A stretch of 64,000 nucleotides of DNA, from NCBI GenBank assembly GCA_046294265.1, contig JBKBKC010000006.1, forward strand, positions 62,001 to 126,000, written 5' to 3'. The stretch's first letter is position 1, and every line of letters starts with the position of its first letter. Source of the stretch: JBKBKC01 sp046294265. Lineage in GTDB: Bacteria; Pseudomonadota; Alphaproteobacteria; Rhodobacterales; Rhodobacteraceae. Below are positions 17,083 to 26,009 of the stretch, piece after piece. Both the position numbers and the translations under genes were made by a program. Below the pieces are notes generated by a model. The model was not told the DNA's origin. It searched no databases and was given only the letters and a program-made list of their open reading frames with translations.

Positions 17083-17904
17083 TTGCAGACACTCGCCCGG
17101 ATGGCCGTCGAGGTGCTCACCACCGCCGACGGCCGCGCCAAGACCGCGCTCAGCCGCGCCCATGCGGCGGACTGGTTCGCCGCCCGTGCGGTCGGTGCAC
17201 CCCTGCCCGTGGGCCATGCCGCACCGCCCCCGCGCCCCGCCCGCCCGGCCCGGCCCGACCTCTTGCCGCCCCGCGACATGCCCCGCCGCAGGCCGGGCAC
17301 GCTGGCCGGTCGGCTGGCGCTTCTGCATGCCGTGGCCCATATCGAACTGAATGCGGTGGACCTGCACTGGGACATCATCGCGCGCTTTAGCGACCATCCG
17401 ATGCCGCCCGGATTCTATGACGACTGGGTGAAGGCGGCGGATGAGGAATCCAAGCATTTCAATCTGGTGTCGGACGTTCTTGAGACAAACGGCAGCCATT
17501 ACGGTGCCATGCCCGCGCATCTGGGCATGTGGCGCGCGGCCGAAGACACGGCGGAGGACTTGATGGGCCGGCTGGCCGTGGTGCCCATGGTGCTGGAGGC
17601 GCGGGGGCTGGATGTGACGCCCGGCATGATCGAGGTCTTTCGCAAGGCGGGCGACGCCGGGGCCATCGCGGCGCTTGAGACGATCTATGCCGAAGAGGTG
17701 GGCCATGTCGCCTATGGCTCCAAGTGGTTCAACTGGCTTTGCGGGCGCCAAGGGCTTGATCCCAAGGATGAATTCCACGCGCTCGTGCGCCGCTACTTCC
17801 ACGGCGCGCTGAAACCCCCCTTCAATGACGAGAAACGCGCCGAGGCCGGCATCCCCCCCGATTTCTACTGGCCCCTCGCCGAAAGCCTGCCGCCAGAGCG
17901 CTGA
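17083..17904 (+). CDS. DUF455 ferritin-like protein
   Basis: 273 residues, starting at TTG: AGGAGG lies six bases before TTG at 17083 and no suitable ATG exists. The DUF455 domain is a four-helix ferritin-like fold. Putative metal ligands are in HIELNAVDLHWD (about residue 86 on), DEESKHF and EEVGHVAYG, that is the paired E-x-x-H pattern. Enzymatic activity is unproven; relatives include proteins annotated near tRNA-modifying MiaE. An approximately 30-residue Pro/Ala/Arg linker (46-72) precedes the fold. It follows bcp by 105 bases in the same direction, so a shared oxidative role is possible but not shown. Confidence 0.85.
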   Translation: MQTLARMAVEVLTTADGRAKTALSRAHAADWFAARAVGAPLPVGHAAPPPRPARPARPDLLPPRDMPRRRPGTLAGRLALLHAVAHIELNAVDLHWDIIARFSDHPMPPGFYDDWVKAADEESKHFNLVSDVLETNGSHYGAMPAHLGMWRAAEDTAEDLMGRLAVVPMVLEARGLDVTPGMIEVFRKAGDAGAIAALETIYAEEVGHVAYGSKWFNWLCGRQGLDPKDEFHALVRRYFHGALKPPFNDEKRAEAGIPPDFYWPLAESLPPER

Positions 17905-18055
17905 CAGATCGGCAGAATGTCGCCGGTTCCCGACGCCACGGGCCAAACCCGTTGCGCAGGCTTGCCCTGCTGACTACGACTTCGGGCGCGGATGACGTCC
18001 GGCCGACACTGGCGCGTCCGACGGGACAGAACAAACCGAACCAAAGGCGGCGCAG

Positions 18056-19396
18056 GTGCTTAGACGGCTCTCCTACCGGATCAACGCGGCATTCGAGCGG
18101 CGCTTTCCCGAACAGCGGCTGTTCTTGAAATCCGACACCGAAACCCGCTTCATCCGGCTGGCGCCGGTGACCCAGGCGGTTGGGATGCTGGGCGGCGCGC
18201 TGGTGCTGGGCTGGGCGATCCTCGCCACCGCGATCATCCTGATGGACTCGATCGGCGCTGGCGACGCCCGCACCCAGGCACAGCGCCAGCAGGCGATCTA
18301 TGAGGCGCGGCTCAACGCCCTCTCCGCCGACCGCGACCTGCGCGCGGACGAGGCGGCGGGCGCACAGGAGCGGTTCAACCTGGCGCTGGAGCAGGTTTCG
18401 GCCATGCAGACCCGGCTTCTGGCCTCCGAGGATGCGCGGCGTGAGCTTGAGACAGGCATCGAGGTGATCCAGAACACCCTGCGCCGCACCATCCGCGAAC
18501 GCGACGAGGCGCGGGCGGCGGGCGAACAGCTTGCCTCCACCCTGCGCCGCGAAACCGGATCGGCCAAGACCGGAGACGGGCGCGCCCGAGATGCCGAGGC
18601 GACGCTGCGGGTGATCGCGCAGGCGCTTGGCGGCACGGCCGCCGAACGGGACGCGATGGTGATGGCCGCCGCCGCCGCCGAGGCGCATACCGAAGCCGTC
18701 GAGGCCGAGAAACGCGCGCTCGAAGCCCGCAACGACGTGATCTTCGCCAAGCTGGAAGAAGCCGTGTCGGTGTCGATGGAGCCTCTGGACAAGATGTTCC
18801 GCGCCGCCGGAATGTCGCCCGATGACCTGTTGCGCCAGGTGCGGCGCGGCTATTCCGGCCAGGGCGGTCCGCTGACACCGCTGCGCATGGGCGCGAACGG
18901 CACGCCGCCCTCGCCCGACGAGGTGCGCGCAAACGCGATCCTGGCCGGGCTGGACCGGATGAACCTCTACCGCATCGCCGCCGTGAAATCGCCCTTCGCC
19001 ATGCCGGTGAAATCCGCCTTCCGCTTTACCAGCGGGTTCGGCTATCGCCGCGATCCCAAGGGCGCCGGAACACGGATGCACGAGGGCACGGATTTCGCCG
19101 CCTCAACCGGCACGCCGATCTATGCCACGGGCGACGGCACGGTGATCCACGCCGACTGGGACTCGGGCTATGGCCGCACCGTGCGCATCCAGCACGAATT
19201 CGGCATCGTCACGCTCTACGCCCATATGAGCCAGATCCGTGTCACAAAGGGCCAAAGGGTATCGCGCGGCGACCGGATCGGTGATATGGGTTCCTCTGGC
19301 CGGTCCACCGGCACGCATCTTCACTACGAGGTCAGGATCGGGGGGCGCCCCGTCAACCCGATGACCTTCATCAGGGCAGCAAGCAATGTTTTCTAA
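18056..19396 (+). CDS. M23 family peptidoglycan endopeptidase with coiled coil
   Basis: 446 residues from GTG at 18056. A cytoplasmic N-terminus is followed by one membrane helix (about 45-65), a long coiled coil rich in Glu, Ala and Arg (about 70-250), and a C-terminal LytM/M23 domain. Zinc and catalytic residues are visible: HEGTDFA at about 342 and HLHYEV at about 421. The domain looks active, unlike EnvC or NlpD. It overlaps the bactofilin gene by 11 bases. The same pairing (LmdC-type peptidase with BacA bactofilin) shapes cells locally in other bacteria, so this peptidase probably trims peptidoglycan at a bactofilin patch. Confidence 0.92.
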   Translation: MLRRLSYRINAAFERRFPEQRLFLKSDTETRFIRLAPVTQAVGMLGGALVLGWAILATAIILMDSIGAGDARTQAQRQQAIYEARLNALSADRDLRADEAAGAQERFNLALEQVSAMQTRLLASEDARRELETGIEVIQNTLRRTIRERDEARAAGEQLASTLRRETGSAKTGDGRARDAEATLRVIAQALGGTAAERDAMVMAAAAAEAHTEAVEAEKRALEARNDVIFAKLEEAVSVSMEPLDKMFRAAGMSPDDLLRQVRRGYSGQGGPLTPLRMGANGTPPSPDEVRANAILAGLDRMNLYRIAAVKSPFAMPVKSAFRFTSGFGYRRDPKGAGTRMHEGTDFAASTGTPIYATGDGTVIHADWDSGYGRTVRIQHEFGIVTLYAHMSQIRVTKGQRVSRGDRIGDMGSSGRSTGTHLHYEVRIGGRPVNPMTFIRAASNVF

Positions 19397-19895
19397 GAGC
19401 CGCATCAACGAGCCCGGGCCGAAACAGGCCGACGCCGAAAAGACAAGGGCACCCGAAGGGTTACCCGGAACCGGAAAGCCTTCCATGGACTATACTCCCT
19501 CTGCCCCGAAGGTGAAGGCGCCGGCCTCGGTGCTCTCCTCCGACCTCACCATCACCGGCAACCTGCGCACCACCGGCGACATCCAGGTCGAAGGCACGGT
19601 CGAAGGCGACATCCGCGCGCATCTCTTGACGGTGGGCGAAACCGCCACCATCCGGGGCGAGATCGTGGCCGATGACATCGTGGTGAACGGCCGCGTGATC
19701 GGCCGCGTGCGCGGCCTCAAGGTGCGCCTGACGTCCACGGCCCGGGTCGAAGGCGACATCATCCACAAGACCATCGCCATCGAATCCGGCGCGCATTTCG
19801 AAGGCTCGGTGCAGCGAGCCGACGACCCGCTGGCCAGCGGCCGCACGCCGCAACTGGCGATCCCGGCCCCGACCCCCAAACCGGCCGAGGGCTGA
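19386..19895 (+). CDS. Bactofilin (polymer-forming cytoskeletal protein)
   Basis: 169 residues. A disordered N-terminus of ~45 residues is followed by the bactofilin beta-helix (about 48-145) made of short repeating strands such as LTITGNLRTTGDIQVEGTVE and further G-x-I/V turns, and a Pro-rich tail. Bactofilins polymerise without nucleotide and attach to the inner membrane. The start lies inside the end of the M23 peptidase gene, so the two are cotranslated and probably act together on cell shape. Confidence 0.95.
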   Translation: MFSKSRINEPGPKQADAEKTRAPEGLPGTGKPSMDYTPSAPKVKAPASVLSSDLTITGNLRTTGDIQVEGTVEGDIRAHLLTVGETATIRGEIVADDIVVNGRVIGRVRGLKVRLTSTARVEGDIIHKTIAIESGAHFEGSVQRADDPLASGRTPQLAIPAPTPKPAEG

Positions 19896-19921
19896 CCCGG
19901 GCCGGGTTCGGACCGACCCAC

Positions 19922-19943
19922 AGGGCACCCTGCGGGGTGCCCT
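19922..19943. terminator. Bidirectional hairpin terminator
   Basis: A perfect nine-base stem, AGGGCACCC / GGGTGCCCT, with loop TGCG, lies between the bactofilin stop and the stop of the convergent DUF2189 gene (starting at 19950). Confidence 0.7.
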
Positions 19944-19949
19944 CTCACG

Positions 19950-20717
19950 TCACCGGATTGCGCGGCGATAGAGATGCCAACTGGCATGGCCCAGCACCGG
20001 AAACACCACGAACAGCCCCAAAAACCACGGCAGCATCGCAGCAAAGGTCGCAACCGCGATCCCGACCCCCCAGGCGCCCAGCACCAGCGGATTGTTCAGC
20101 ACGACCGACACACTGGTGATCATCGCCGTCACGAAATCCACCTCGCGGTCCATCAGCATCGGCAGGCTGATCACCGTCACGGAAAATAGCGTTCCCGCCA
20201 GCACCGCACCAACCATGCTGCCGATGGCCAGCATCGTCAAACCCTCCTGCGTCATCAGCACCGCGACGGACGAGGTGATGTTGGTCATTGTGGAGAGGCC
20301 CAGAAACAGCGCAAAGATCATATGCGCCAGAAAATTCCAGAACAGAAAGAACACCACCACCACCGCGGCCATGGCAGGGATCTGTCGGTCCTTCTGCCGC
20401 CAGACCGCCCCCAGCACCTCCGTCCAGCTCAGCGCCTCGCCCGCCTCCAGCCGCCGCGAGACATCGTAAAGACCGCAGGCCACAAACGGCCCCAGGATCG
20501 GAAAGCCTGCGGCCGCAGGCAGCACCCACCACAGCGCCCCCTTCACGGTCAGCGCCCAGAGCATGAGCCAACCGCCCGCCACATAGGCCCCCGCAAAGAA
20601 CACCCCGAACAGTGGCGCCCGCGTGAAGTCACGCCAGCCCAGCACCAGGCAGGCGCGCAGGTCGCGCAGCGACATCGGGCACAGGGTTGCAGGCTGTGCC
20701 GCCTCGGAATGGGTCAT
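19950..20717 (-). CDS. DUF2189 integral membrane protein
   Basis: 255 residues from the ATG at 20717, which follows AGGAGGGAG. About six membrane helices are visible. The pattern LGWRDFTRAPLFGVFFAGAYV near residue 30 and GPFVACGLYDVSRRLEAGE near 80 are diagnostic of DUF2189. The family is common in alphaproteobacteria and has no known function. It lies 161 bases after prfB in the same direction, separated by a hairpin-rich repeat, so it is probably its own transcript. Confidence 0.85.
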   Translation of the reverse strand: MTHSEAAQPATLCPMSLRDLRACLVLGWRDFTRAPLFGVFFAGAYVAGGWLMLWALTVKGALWWVLPAAAGFPILGPFVACGLYDVSRRLEAGEALSWTEVLGAVWRQKDRQIPAMAAVVVVFFLFWNFLAHMIFALFLGLSTMTNITSSVAVLMTQEGLTMLAIGSMVGAVLAGTLFSVTVISLPMLMDREVDFVTAMITSVSVVLNNPLVLGAWGVGIAVATFAAMLPWFLGLFVVFPVLGHASWHLYRRAIR

Positions 20718-20820
20718 GGCGCTCCCTCCTCCCCTGAGCGATTCTACCCGCCGAAAACGGCGCTGCAAACCCGCAATTTTTGTGCAAGCTTTTCCCGTTC
20801 TCCTGACGGGTCAAAAATCC

Positions 20821-20862
20821 CGGGGGACGCCTTGCGCCAGCAAGGCGGGGGGCAGCGCCCCC
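20821..20862. repeat. Dispersed intergenic hairpin element (copy 2)
   Basis: After CCCGGGGG come two hairpins: CGCCTTG/CAAGGCG (20828-20847) and GGGGGC/GCCCCC with loop AGC (20848-20862). The second is identical over 15 bases to the element at 7235-7249. It lies just after the prfB stop on the minus strand and may act as the prfB terminator. Confidence 0.6.
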
Positions 20863-20878
20863 TCTTCTGCCCCGCGCG

Positions 20879-22006
20879 TCAGGCCTCGGCCTGAGCTTCG
20901 GCCCGGCTCTTGCCCGCCACGTCCAGCGCGAGGGTCGCCGCCATGAACCGGTCCAGATCGCCGTTCAGCACGCCATCGGTATCCGATGTCTCGACCCCCG
21001 TCCGCAGGTCCTTGACCATCTGGTAGGGCTGCAGGACGTAGGACCGGATCTGGTTGCCCCAGCCCGCCTCGCCCTTGTTGTCATAGGCCGCATTGATCAC
21101 CGCGTTCCGCTTGTCCAACTCCATTTGGTACAGGCGCGAGCGCAGCGCGTTCATGCAGGCCTCGCGGTTCTGGTGCTGCGACTTCATGCTGGAGGTCACG
21201 ACGATGTTCGTGGGCAGGTGGGTGATCCGCACCGCCGAATCGGTGGTGTTGACGTGCTGCCCGCCCGCTCCCGAGGACCGGTAGGTGTCGATGCGGATGT
21301 CACGGTCCGGAATCTCGATCTCGATGTTGTCGTCGATCACCGGATAGACCCAGACCGAGCTGAAACTGGTGTGCCGCCGCGCCGCGCTGTCATAGGGGCT
21401 GATCCGCACCAGCCGGTGCACGCCGCTTTCGGATTTCAGCCAGCCATAGGCATTCTTGCCGCTGATCTTGTAGCTGGCCGAGCGGATGCCCGCCTCTTCG
21501 CCCTCGGTCATCGATTGCAACTCGACCTTGTAGCCCTTCTTTTCGGCCCATCGCACATACATGCGCGCCAGCATGTTGGCCCAATCGCAGCTTTCGGTCC
21601 CGCCTGCGCCAGCGTTCACCTCCAGGAAGGTGTCATTGCCATCCACCTCGCCATCCAGCAGCGCCTCCAGCTCCTTTTCGCGCGCGGTCTCGACAAGGGC
21701 ACGCAAGGCGGCCTCGGCCTCGGCCACGATCTCGGGTTCGCCCTCGGCCTCACCCAGTTCGATCATCTCCAGATTGTCGCGCAGGCCGGTGTCGATCATC
21801 CGGTAGGTGGACAGCGCATCCAGCAGCTCCTGCCGCTCGCGCATCAGCTTTTGCGCGCGGGCGGGATCGTTCCACAGGTCCGGCGCCTCGATCATGGCGT
21901 CGAACTCCTCCAGCCGGTGCGGCGCCGTCTCCATCCCCAGCCGCTGGCCCAGAAGGGTCAGTGTCTTGGCGATGGTATCGGCATGGGCTTGCGTCTCGGC
22001 GCGCAT
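20879..22006 (-). CDS. prfB: Peptide chain release factor 2
   Basis: 375 residues in one uninterrupted frame, so the programmed +1 frameshift known from E. coli prfB is absent here. RF2 ends translation at UGA and UAA. The peptidyl-hydrolysis motif GGQ is in SSGAGGQHVNTTDS. The stop-recognition tripeptide is SPY (RISPYDSAARRHTSF) in place of SPF. The gene follows mrcA by 86 bases in the same direction (amiC-mrcA-prfB order, which I recall as conserved in alphaproteobacteria). AAGGA precedes the ATG. Confidence 0.97.
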   Translation of the reverse strand: MRAETQAHADTIAKTLTLLGQRLGMETAPHRLEEFDAMIEAPDLWNDPARAQKLMRERQELLDALSTYRMIDTGLRDNLEMIELGEAEGEPEIVAEAEAALRALVETAREKELEALLDGEVDGNDTFLEVNAGAGGTESCDWANMLARMYVRWAEKKGYKVELQSMTEGEEAGIRSASYKISGKNAYGWLKSESGVHRLVRISPYDSAARRHTSFSSVWVYPVIDDNIEIEIPDRDIRIDTYRSSGAGGQHVNTTDSAVRITHLPTNIVVTSSMKSQHQNREACMNALRSRLYQMELDKRNAVINAAYDNKGEAGWGNQIRSYVLQPYQMVKDLRTGVETSDTDGVLNGDLDRFMAATLALDVAGKSRAEAQAEA

Positions 22007-22092
22007 CGGCAGGTCCTTCGGGGCGGGTTCAGGTCAGGGGCGGGTGATAGCGCCAAGCGCGGGGGCGGGCAAGGCACCAGCCCCGCCCGCGG

Positions 22093-24693
22093 TCAATACA
22101 GCCCGCCCGAGGACAGCGTGCCGAAATCGGCCTTCTTGGGTATCACCCGGGTGGCCCCGGTGGCCGTGGTCACCGTCTCGCCTCCGGAATCCGTTTCACC
22201 ATAGGCGAACAGCGGCAGGTTCGAACCGATGGCAAACCCGCCATCGACATAGGCCGCCAGTCCCAGCAGCGCATCCGCCCCTTCGCGGAAATACTCCGAC
22301 ACCACGTTCGGCCCCGAGGCGTTGTCCGCAAGAAAGGCGCCCGAGAACCGGTCTATCTTGCGGAAATAGCCGCCCGGCGGCACGGCAAATTTCGATCCGC
22401 CGTATTTCTTGACCGCCACCTCCATGAAGGACTGGAACACCGGCGCGCAGGTCCCCCCGCCCGAGGCCCCTCCCATCGAGCGCGGCTGGTCGTAACCGAT
22501 ATAGCAGCCCGCCGCGATGTTCGAGGTGTAGCCCACGAACCACACGTCCTTGGCGTCGTTGGTGGTGCCGGTCTTGCCCGCCACGGGCACCGGCAGGTTG
22601 ATGCCGCGCCCCGTGCCATGGGTGATGACGCCTTGCAGCATCGAGGTGAGCTGATAGGCCGTCACCGCATCCATCACCCGCGCGCGGCTGGACCGCACCG
22701 TGGGTAGCGTGCCAGGGTCGAGGCTGGCCAGCCGGCAGTCGGCGCAGTCGCGCTGGTCGTGCCGGTAGATGGTCAGACCGCGCCGGTCCTGCACCCGGTC
22801 CACCAGCGTCGGCTCCACCCGCTCACCGCCGTTGGCGAACATCGCATAGGCCGCAACCATGCGGAACAATGTGGTTTCATCCGACCCCAGCGCCGCTGCA
22901 AGAACCTGGTTCATCCGGTTGTAAACCCCGAACTTTTCCGCATAGGACGCCACCGTCGCCATGCCGATCTCCTGCGCCATCCGCACGGTCATCAGGTTGC
23001 GGCTCTGCTCGATCCCGACGCGCACCGTGGTAGGCCCGTAGAACTTGTTGGAAGCGTTCTTCGGCTTCCAGATGCCCTGCGGCGTGTTCACCTCGATCGG
23101 CGCATCCACAACGATCGTCGCCGGGCTGAAGCCGCTGTCGAGCGCTGCGGCATAGACGAAGGGCTTGAAGGCCGATCCGGGCTGGCGCATCGCCTGTGTG
23201 GCGCGGTTGAATACCGATTCCTGATAGGAAAAGCCGCCCTGCATGGCCAGCACGCGGCCCGAATTCACGTCCATCGCCATGAAGGCGCCCTGGATCTCGG
23301 GCACCTGGCGCAGTGACCAGCGGGTGAACTTGCCCTCCTTGTCGGTGACCGCACGCACCAGAACCACATCGCCGACCGACACCAGATCGCCGGGCGCCTT
23401 GGCCTTGGGCCCCAGCCGCCCGTCCGCCTGGCGTTTCCGCGCCCAGGTCACGTCCTCGGACGGGATCACATGGCCTTCGGGAACCTCCGCAACGCCGTCG
23501 ATCCCGATGCGCGCCGACGTCGCGCCGACCTCCAGCACCACCGCCGGGAACCAGCCCGGCACGTCGCGCGGCACCCGAACCTCTTCCATCGCCGCACGCC
23601 AGGCGTCCTCGGACCCCAGTTGGTCCGCCGCGATTACCTGCCGCGTGCCGCGCCAGATGCCCTGCCCGCGGTCATAGCGTTCCAGCGCCTCGCGCAGCGC
23701 GCGGGCCGCGGCGCGCTGCAGGTCAGGGTCCATCGTCGAGCGGATCGTCAGGCCACCGCCAAAGAACTCCTCCTCGCCGAACCGGCCCGAAAGCTGGCGC
23801 GAGATCTCTTCGGTGAAATAATCGCGTGGGGGCAACGTCTCACGAAACGCCGGAAAATCTCCGTTCTGGACCGAGCGCAGAGGTTCCGCGATCCCCGCCT
23901 CCATCGTAGCGCCGTCGATATAGCCGTTCTCGAACATCTCGCGCAGCACATAGTTGCGCCGCTGGGTCACACGCTCCTTCGCGCGGACCGGGTGATACTG
24001 GCCCGGTGCCTGGGGCATCGCGGCCAGCATGGCGGCCTCGGCGGGCGAAAGGTCTGCCAGCGTCTTGTTGAAATAGGTCTGGGCTGCGGCGGCTACGCCA
24101 TAGGAATTCTGGCCCAGGAAGATCTCGTTCAGATACAACTCAAGGATCTTGTCCTTGGTCAGCACCTCCTCGATCCGGGTGGCAAGGATGATCTCCTTGA
24201 TCTTGCGCTCGCCCGTCCGGTCGCCCGACAAGAGGAAGTTCTTCATCACCTGCTGTGTGATGGTCGAGGCGCCGCGCAGGTTTTGCCCGCGCGACTGGAT
24301 CGCCTCGACCGCCGCCGCGGCCATCCCGCGCGCGTCATAGCCCTTGTGGGTATAGAAGTTCTTGTCCTCGGCGCTGACAAAGGCATGCTTCACCAGCTCG
24401 GGGATCTCCTCGATGGGCTGGAACAGGCGGCGTTCCTTGGCGAATTCATCGACCAGTTCACCCTCGCCGGAATAGATGCGGCTGATCGTGGGCGGGGCGT
24501 ATTGTGCGAGGCTCTCATGGCTGGGCAGGTCGCGGGTGTACATATGGAACACCGCCCCCACGACCAGCGCCACGAAGAACAGTCCCAGCGTGACCATCGA
24601 GAAGATGCCGCCCAGGACGCTTGCCAGAAACCGGAACACCCGTCTTGCCCCCACCAACGCAAGGCCCCCCCGGGGGCCATCTTTCGTGGTCAT
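22093..24693 (-). CDS. mrcA: Penicillin-binding protein 1A
   Basis: 866 residues from the ATG at 24693. Bifunctional class A PBP that polymerises and cross-links peptidoglycan. A short cytoplasmic N-terminus leads to a membrane helix (about 25-50), then the GT51 glycosyltransferase with EDKNFYTHKGYD and ITQQVMKN, an OB-like insert (about 330-430), and the transpeptidase with the SxxK serine in RQPGSAFKPF, SRN and KTGTT. The C-terminal ~100 residues are flexible. It sits between amiC and prfB, all on the minus strand, and likely shares a transcript with amiC. Confidence 0.96.
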   Translation of the reverse strand: MTTKDGPRGGLALVGARRVFRFLASVLGGIFSMVTLGLFFVALVVGAVFHMYTRDLPSHESLAQYAPPTISRIYSGEGELVDEFAKERRLFQPIEEIPELVKHAFVSAEDKNFYTHKGYDARGMAAAAVEAIQSRGQNLRGASTITQQVMKNFLLSGDRTGERKIKEIILATRIEEVLTKDKILELYLNEIFLGQNSYGVAAAAQTYFNKTLADLSPAEAAMLAAMPQAPGQYHPVRAKERVTQRRNYVLREMFENGYIDGATMEAGIAEPLRSVQNGDFPAFRETLPPRDYFTEEISRQLSGRFGEEEFFGGGLTIRSTMDPDLQRAAARALREALERYDRGQGIWRGTRQVIAADQLGSEDAWRAAMEEVRVPRDVPGWFPAVVLEVGATSARIGIDGVAEVPEGHVIPSEDVTWARKRQADGRLGPKAKAPGDLVSVGDVVLVRAVTDKEGKFTRWSLRQVPEIQGAFMAMDVNSGRVLAMQGGFSYQESVFNRATQAMRQPGSAFKPFVYAAALDSGFSPATIVVDAPIEVNTPQGIWKPKNASNKFYGPTTVRVGIEQSRNLMTVRMAQEIGMATVASYAEKFGVYNRMNQVLAAALGSDETTLFRMVAAYAMFANGGERVEPTLVDRVQDRRGLTIYRHDQRDCADCRLASLDPGTLPTVRSSRARVMDAVTAYQLTSMLQGVITHGTGRGINLPVPVAGKTGTTNDAKDVWFVGYTSNIAAGCYIGYDQPRSMGGASGGGTCAPVFQSFMEVAVKKYGGSKFAVPPGGYFRKIDRFSGAFLADNASGPNVVSEYFREGADALLGLAAYVDGGFAIGSNLPLFAYGETDSGGETVTTATGATRVIPKKADFGTLSSGGLY

Positions 24694-24759
24694 ACAGGAA
24701 ACCTTCGCCCTGTGCAAAACCGCCGGGCGGGAAACCGCACCCCGCGCGCCACAATTCCG

Positions 24760-25971
24760 TTATTGCCGCAGCGCGGAGAGTGCCGCATCCTCGGCGGCCC
24801 AGGCGGTCAATGCGGCGCGCACCGCCCCGGCCATCCGCGCCCGCCAGACCGGATCGGTCAGCCGCGCCAGATCGCGGGCCGAGGACATGAAGCCCAGTTC
24901 CAGCAACACGGACGGAATGTCGGGCGATTTCAGCACCGAAAACGCCCCGTATTGGCGCGGGCGGCGGTGCATCGCCAACCCCTCGGCCTTGATTGCGCCC
25001 TGCAGCGCCGTGGCCAGCCGGTCCACCCGCGGTTTCGTCTCGGTGCGCGCCATGTCCATCAGGACCTGCACCACCAGATCGTCCTGCCCCGTCAGGTCCA
25101 CCCCCGACAACAGGTCATCGCGGTCATGCCGTTCGGCCAGGGCCGCCGCCGCGCGGTCAGATGCCTCGTCCGACAGGGTGTAAAGCGTGGCCCCCGTCGC
25201 CTGCCCCTCGGCCAGCGCATCGGCGTGCAGCGACACGAACACATGCGCGCCTGCGGCCCGCGCGACCGAGATGCGGCTTTCCAGCGGCACGAACACGTCA
25301 TCCTCGCGCGTCAGCACCACCGAAAACCCGCCCGCGCGCAGCAGCTCTTCCTTCAACTCGCGCGCAAAAGTCAGCATCAGCCCGGCCTCGGTCAGCCCGT
25401 CACGCTCGGCGCCGGGGTCGATGCCGCCATGGCCGGGGTCCAGGACCACGACCAGCGGCCCGCTGCCCCGGACGGGGGGCAGGGGCAGATCGACGCCCCG
25501 GGGCAGCGTCCAGCCCGGCGGATCGGGCAGGGCCGCGCGGGCGGCAAAGACCTGCGACGTGGCGGGCTCCAGCCGCAGCACGACCCGTGCCGCGCCCTCG
25601 CCAGTCTCCATCGCGGCCTGCGCCACCACCATGGGCGCCTCCAGCTGCATCACAAGGCGCGACCAGCCCTCGCGCAAGGGCCCCGCCCGCAACCCCGTCA
25701 CCCCCGGCACTCGCGCCAGCCCCGCGATCCCGCGCCAGTCCACCTCGCGCGTGTCCAGCACCACGCGCGGCGGGCCGTCCAGCACCCGCACCCGCCAGGG
25801 CACCGGCTGGCTGATCCCCAGCTGCACCTCCACCGCATCGCCCGACAGCACCATGCCCGACCGGATCACATCCACCCGCGCCAGCGCCGACAGGTCCTGC
25901 GCCGCCCCAGTTCCGGCGCTGGCCCCGGCCAGCAGCAGCGCCACCCCCCAGACACGGGCCGCCGCCTTCAT
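24760..25971 (-). CDS. amiC: N-acetylmuramoyl-L-alanine amidase
   Basis: 403 residues from the ATG at 25971; a further ATG at 26013 overlaps the previous gene and is less likely because the chosen start gives a clean signal peptide (VWGVALLLAGASAGTGAAQ). An AMIN domain (about 25-130) is followed by an Amidase_3 catalytic domain with zinc ligands in LDPGHGGIDPG (His), PLESR (Glu), SLHADA (His), and the catalytic glutamate in LLELGFMS. It cuts the peptide from glycan strands, typically during cell separation. The upstream sequence GGGGATATTTGGGCCAAG belongs to a motif seen before other genes here. Confidence 0.93.
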   Translation of the reverse strand: MKAAARVWGVALLLAGASAGTGAAQDLSALARVDVIRSGMVLSGDAVEVQLGISQPVPWRVRVLDGPPRVVLDTREVDWRGIAGLARVPGVTGLRAGPLREGWSRLVMQLEAPMVVAQAAMETGEGAARVVLRLEPATSQVFAARAALPDPPGWTLPRGVDLPLPPVRGSGPLVVVLDPGHGGIDPGAERDGLTEAGLMLTFARELKEELLRAGGFSVVLTREDDVFVPLESRISVARAAGAHVFVSLHADALAEGQATGATLYTLSDEASDRAAAALAERHDRDDLLSGVDLTGQDDLVVQVLMDMARTETKPRVDRLATALQGAIKAEGLAMHRRPRQYGAFSVLKSPDIPSVLLELGFMSSARDLARLTDPVWRARMAGAVRAALTAWAAEDAALSALRQ

Positions 25972-26009
25972 CTTGGCCCAAATATCCCCGCCGGAGGCAC
26001 CCGCACCCA

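Noticed and set aside
20879..22006. Programmed frameshift in prfB
   Set aside because: The frame is continuous from ATG to stop with no internal UGA.
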